Shown here piece after piece: positions 61,990 to 64,000 of a DNA stretch of 64,000 nt (position 1 is the first letter of the stretch; each line of letters starts with the position of its first letter). The stretch spans positions 1 to 64,000 of the forward strand of contig JAXGGA010003058.1 in NCBI GenBank assembly GCA_038373865.1. Direction: 5' to 3'. The position numbers were made by a program, and so were the translations under genes. The notes below the pieces were generated by a model that saw only the letters and a list, made by a program, of their open reading frames with translations, searched no databases and was not told the origin of the DNA. Source of the stretch: Uloborus plumipes. Its lineage: Eukaryota > Arthropoda > Arachnida > Araneae > Uloboridae.

Positions 61990-63702
61990 GGGTCATTTAG
62001 GGACATCTCGACACCTTAAGGAAAAATCATAAATAACTGGTTAACATTTAAGGATTTTATTATTTATTTTTACAGAAAACAATTATTCCATTATTAGGCT
62101 GTACTATTCCTATGTAATAGTTTACCCTGAAAAACATCATAGGTCATATAAATACTATGAAAAAATAAAAGCAAAATGTCCACTTCTCCCTTAACTGCGG
62201 GAGATCTCGACAGGCACCTAGGGGCTGGCAGGTGCAATTCAAAACAATGTTTTTTTACTTCTGTGAAATATGGAAAAGATAGATTTGCGTAATAAACATA
62301 TACTAGGTGACCCGTGCGGAATTCCGCAAAAAAAAAAAAAAAAAACTCTAAACTTAAAATTTAATACGACAATTTTTATTGGCTTCATTATCTGCCCGAA
62401 ATTGCAGCGCAGTGTCAAAATCTATAAAGAAAAGTCCAGTGTAAGTTGGTGTAGTCCCTGCCGGAGGTTGCAAGTTCCCGATCACACTTGACCATGTAGT
62501 TTAAAACAATATGGACCTCTGCCAGGAATGTTAACTGAGTCCACTTTGACTGAAGCGAAGGCCAAAGCATTGTTGAATTGTCTAATATTGTCTAGGTAGT
62601 AGACACCTTCCAGTTAGTCTGCCTGTTGGTTCCCTGTTCCTTGGCATTGTAAAATCTTGTACGTTTGCACAACATCGACATCAACTGCCGTCGTTCTGAC
62701 AACTTTTCAAAGACATCGAAGACACGTTCCCTTTTACAACTACTACAAAAGTGATACCCTATATTAAAATCAAATACCCAAGGCTACTACTAAACTAAAC
62801 GTACTAACGTTATCGCAAAATTACCATAGTATTTTGAAACAATAAAAGTTACAATTAAGGTTTACCGAGCTAAGCCTTGGCTTGAAATGTCGCATTTAAA
62901 ATTGATTTGAACAACAATGGTAACGATTTTAACAGTTGAGCAAAAAAATTAACTTTTTCAAACTTCAATCGCTTATAAGTCGCTTAAACGTGGATTTTCG
63001 AGATTCTCGTTACGCGGCGCTAGCGGAGAAACGTTCTAAAGAACGCATTTTTTTAAATCTTTCGAATGAAATCAAAATGGAGACGATACGACAATTATTT
63101 CGCTAGATAGAGTCAATTTTTGCCCAAGAATTGAAGTTCGAATAAAAAACGAACCGACACTTTTTAGAGGGTGGGTCTAATTTTCGTCAATAGCCCGCGG
63201 GATAAGCTTCAAAATCATAAATTTTCATACAATTCGATAAAGAAATGAGCGAGTTTCGACCGGGTATAGGATTCGGCTTAGAGAAATAATATATGGAGAT
63301 TACAATGCAACAATATATCTCACCCCTTTTAACTGCCCTCTGACAGGTTATGCAAACTTTTTGCTTGCGCAGCCATGTTTTTGAATGTCTCATCTTACTA
63401 GTCAGCCATTCGAAAATCACCAAAAATCAAAGCCATCGTCCCCATTTATCATTGTTACAAAAGTCAATCTTATACTGCATGCATTATAAACTATGAAACA
63501 CTTACCTGACACATAAATGATGGTTATTTTCTTGATGAATCTCATACTTCACTACACCTTTGATTGAAAATGACGCACTATACTCTCAGGTCATTTCAAT
63601 GCAACAGTTTCCACTTTCGCCACCAGGGTGCAGGGGGTCTACTGGGGGATTTCCTTAAAAGTGACGAGATCTCCTGAATGTCGAGATGTCCCTAAATGAC
63701 TA
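61990..63702. mobile_element. TIR element with TCATTTAGGGACATCTCGACA ends, 1,713 bp
   Basis: The left end GGGTCATTTAGGGACATCTC then GACA pairs with the right end, reversed, TAGTCATTTAGGGACATCTC then GACA. TA lies outside each end. A related phrase (GGGAGATCTCGACAGG, about 62199; GACGAGATCTCCTGAATG, about 63663) sits subterminally. The middle is occupied by a Helitron (62303-63299); without it the element is about 716 bp. No transposase is visible. Confidence 0.78.
62303..63299 (-). mobile_element. Non-autonomous Helitron, minus strand, 997 bp
   Basis: On the minus strand it begins A|TCTCCATATATTATTTC at 63299. It ends with the perfect palindrome GCGGAATTCCGC, nine bases, then CTAG followed by T at 62303. 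Hairpin-to-end spacing equals that of the Helitron at 17296. No Rep/helicase frame is present. It lies wholly within the TIR element at 61990-63702, so it is the younger insertion. Confidence 0.82.
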
Positions 63703-63720
63703 TACTTGCTATCTTGCGAA

Positions 63721-63750
63721 AAAAATAAATAAATAAATAAATAAATAAAT
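63721..63750. repeat. (AAAT)n microsatellite
   Basis: Seven AAAT units after a short A run. Confidence 0.95.
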
Positions 63751-64000
63751 TATAGGGTTTTTTTTTTTCAAATTACAGCCGATTTACTTCAGTACTATTA
63801 AAAAAATACGTACAACAGACTAGATTCCTGATATAACATTACTGAAAAATAAGAGCAGTGTGAGTTACCGCGCACTCTAATGACAGCGAACTTGATTAAT
63901 ATCCTTTTCTTTTTCAGCTTCTGGTCTCCTACAATATTTATATCTTTTCTATTCCCTCATTTTAAAACAATTTTAGTAACTGAATGTACCATTCACAACA

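Overview
This window looks like intergenic or intronic DNA from a eukaryote, most likely an arthropod. A chelicerate such as a spider is my guess, but nothing in the sequence proves it. The DNA is strongly A+T rich. It has long (TA)n, (TTTA)n and homopolymer tracts, no long open reading frames, no operon-like gene packing and no recognisable intact host gene. All protein similarity I can read comes from decayed transposable elements. I saw no rRNA gene, no intact tRNA gene and no CRISPR array.

Layout. 1-7.8 kb: the end of a TIR (terminal inverted repeat) element with TTTTTACAGTG termini, two Helitron 5' ends in direct order (one with a greatly expanded TA tract), a tRNA-derived SINE with an 11-bp target duplication, a tRNA-like fragment and a complete short Helitron. 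9-22.5 kb: several MITEs (short non-autonomous TIR elements: an inverted-repeat element at 9.4 kb, a pogo-like one at 10.8 kb, a family present twice in opposite orientation at 13.2 and 19.2 kb, the TTTTTACAGTG family at 20.8 kb, a hAT-like one at 22.2 kb), a perfect 33-bp hairpin, and a 1.66-kb minus-strand Helitron carrying a small hAT-like MITE. 26 kb: a fold-back mariner. 30-30.8 kb: a head-to-head repeat followed by a second copy of the SINE. 32.9-35.3 kb: a TIR element nested inside another. 38-41.7 kb: direct duplications, a minus-strand tRNA-derived retroposon and a Harbinger-type MITE whose empty site is preserved nearby. 42.6-44.1 kb: a 5'-truncated LINE (RTE-like reverse transcriptase), minus strand. 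45.6-47.2 kb: a full-length but dead Tc1-like transposon with double repeats at each end. 49.8 kb: a Tc1-like left end. 52-55.2 kb: three more TIR elements. 56-59.6 kb: a Tc1-like transposon invaded by a hAT element with a perfect 8-bp duplication and by a MITE, and with an apparent spliceosomal intron in its transposase. 60-60.8 kb: a tRNA-derived SINE inserted in the first bases of a pogo-like MITE. 62-63.7 kb: a Helitron inside a TIR element.

The region therefore reads as layered insertions, and the nesting gives relative ages. I found no convincing new functional system. The most informative items are the nested structures, the intron-bearing Tc1 transposase, the Tc1 element with paired terminal repeats, the fold-back mariner and the MITE with an empty-site paralogue.
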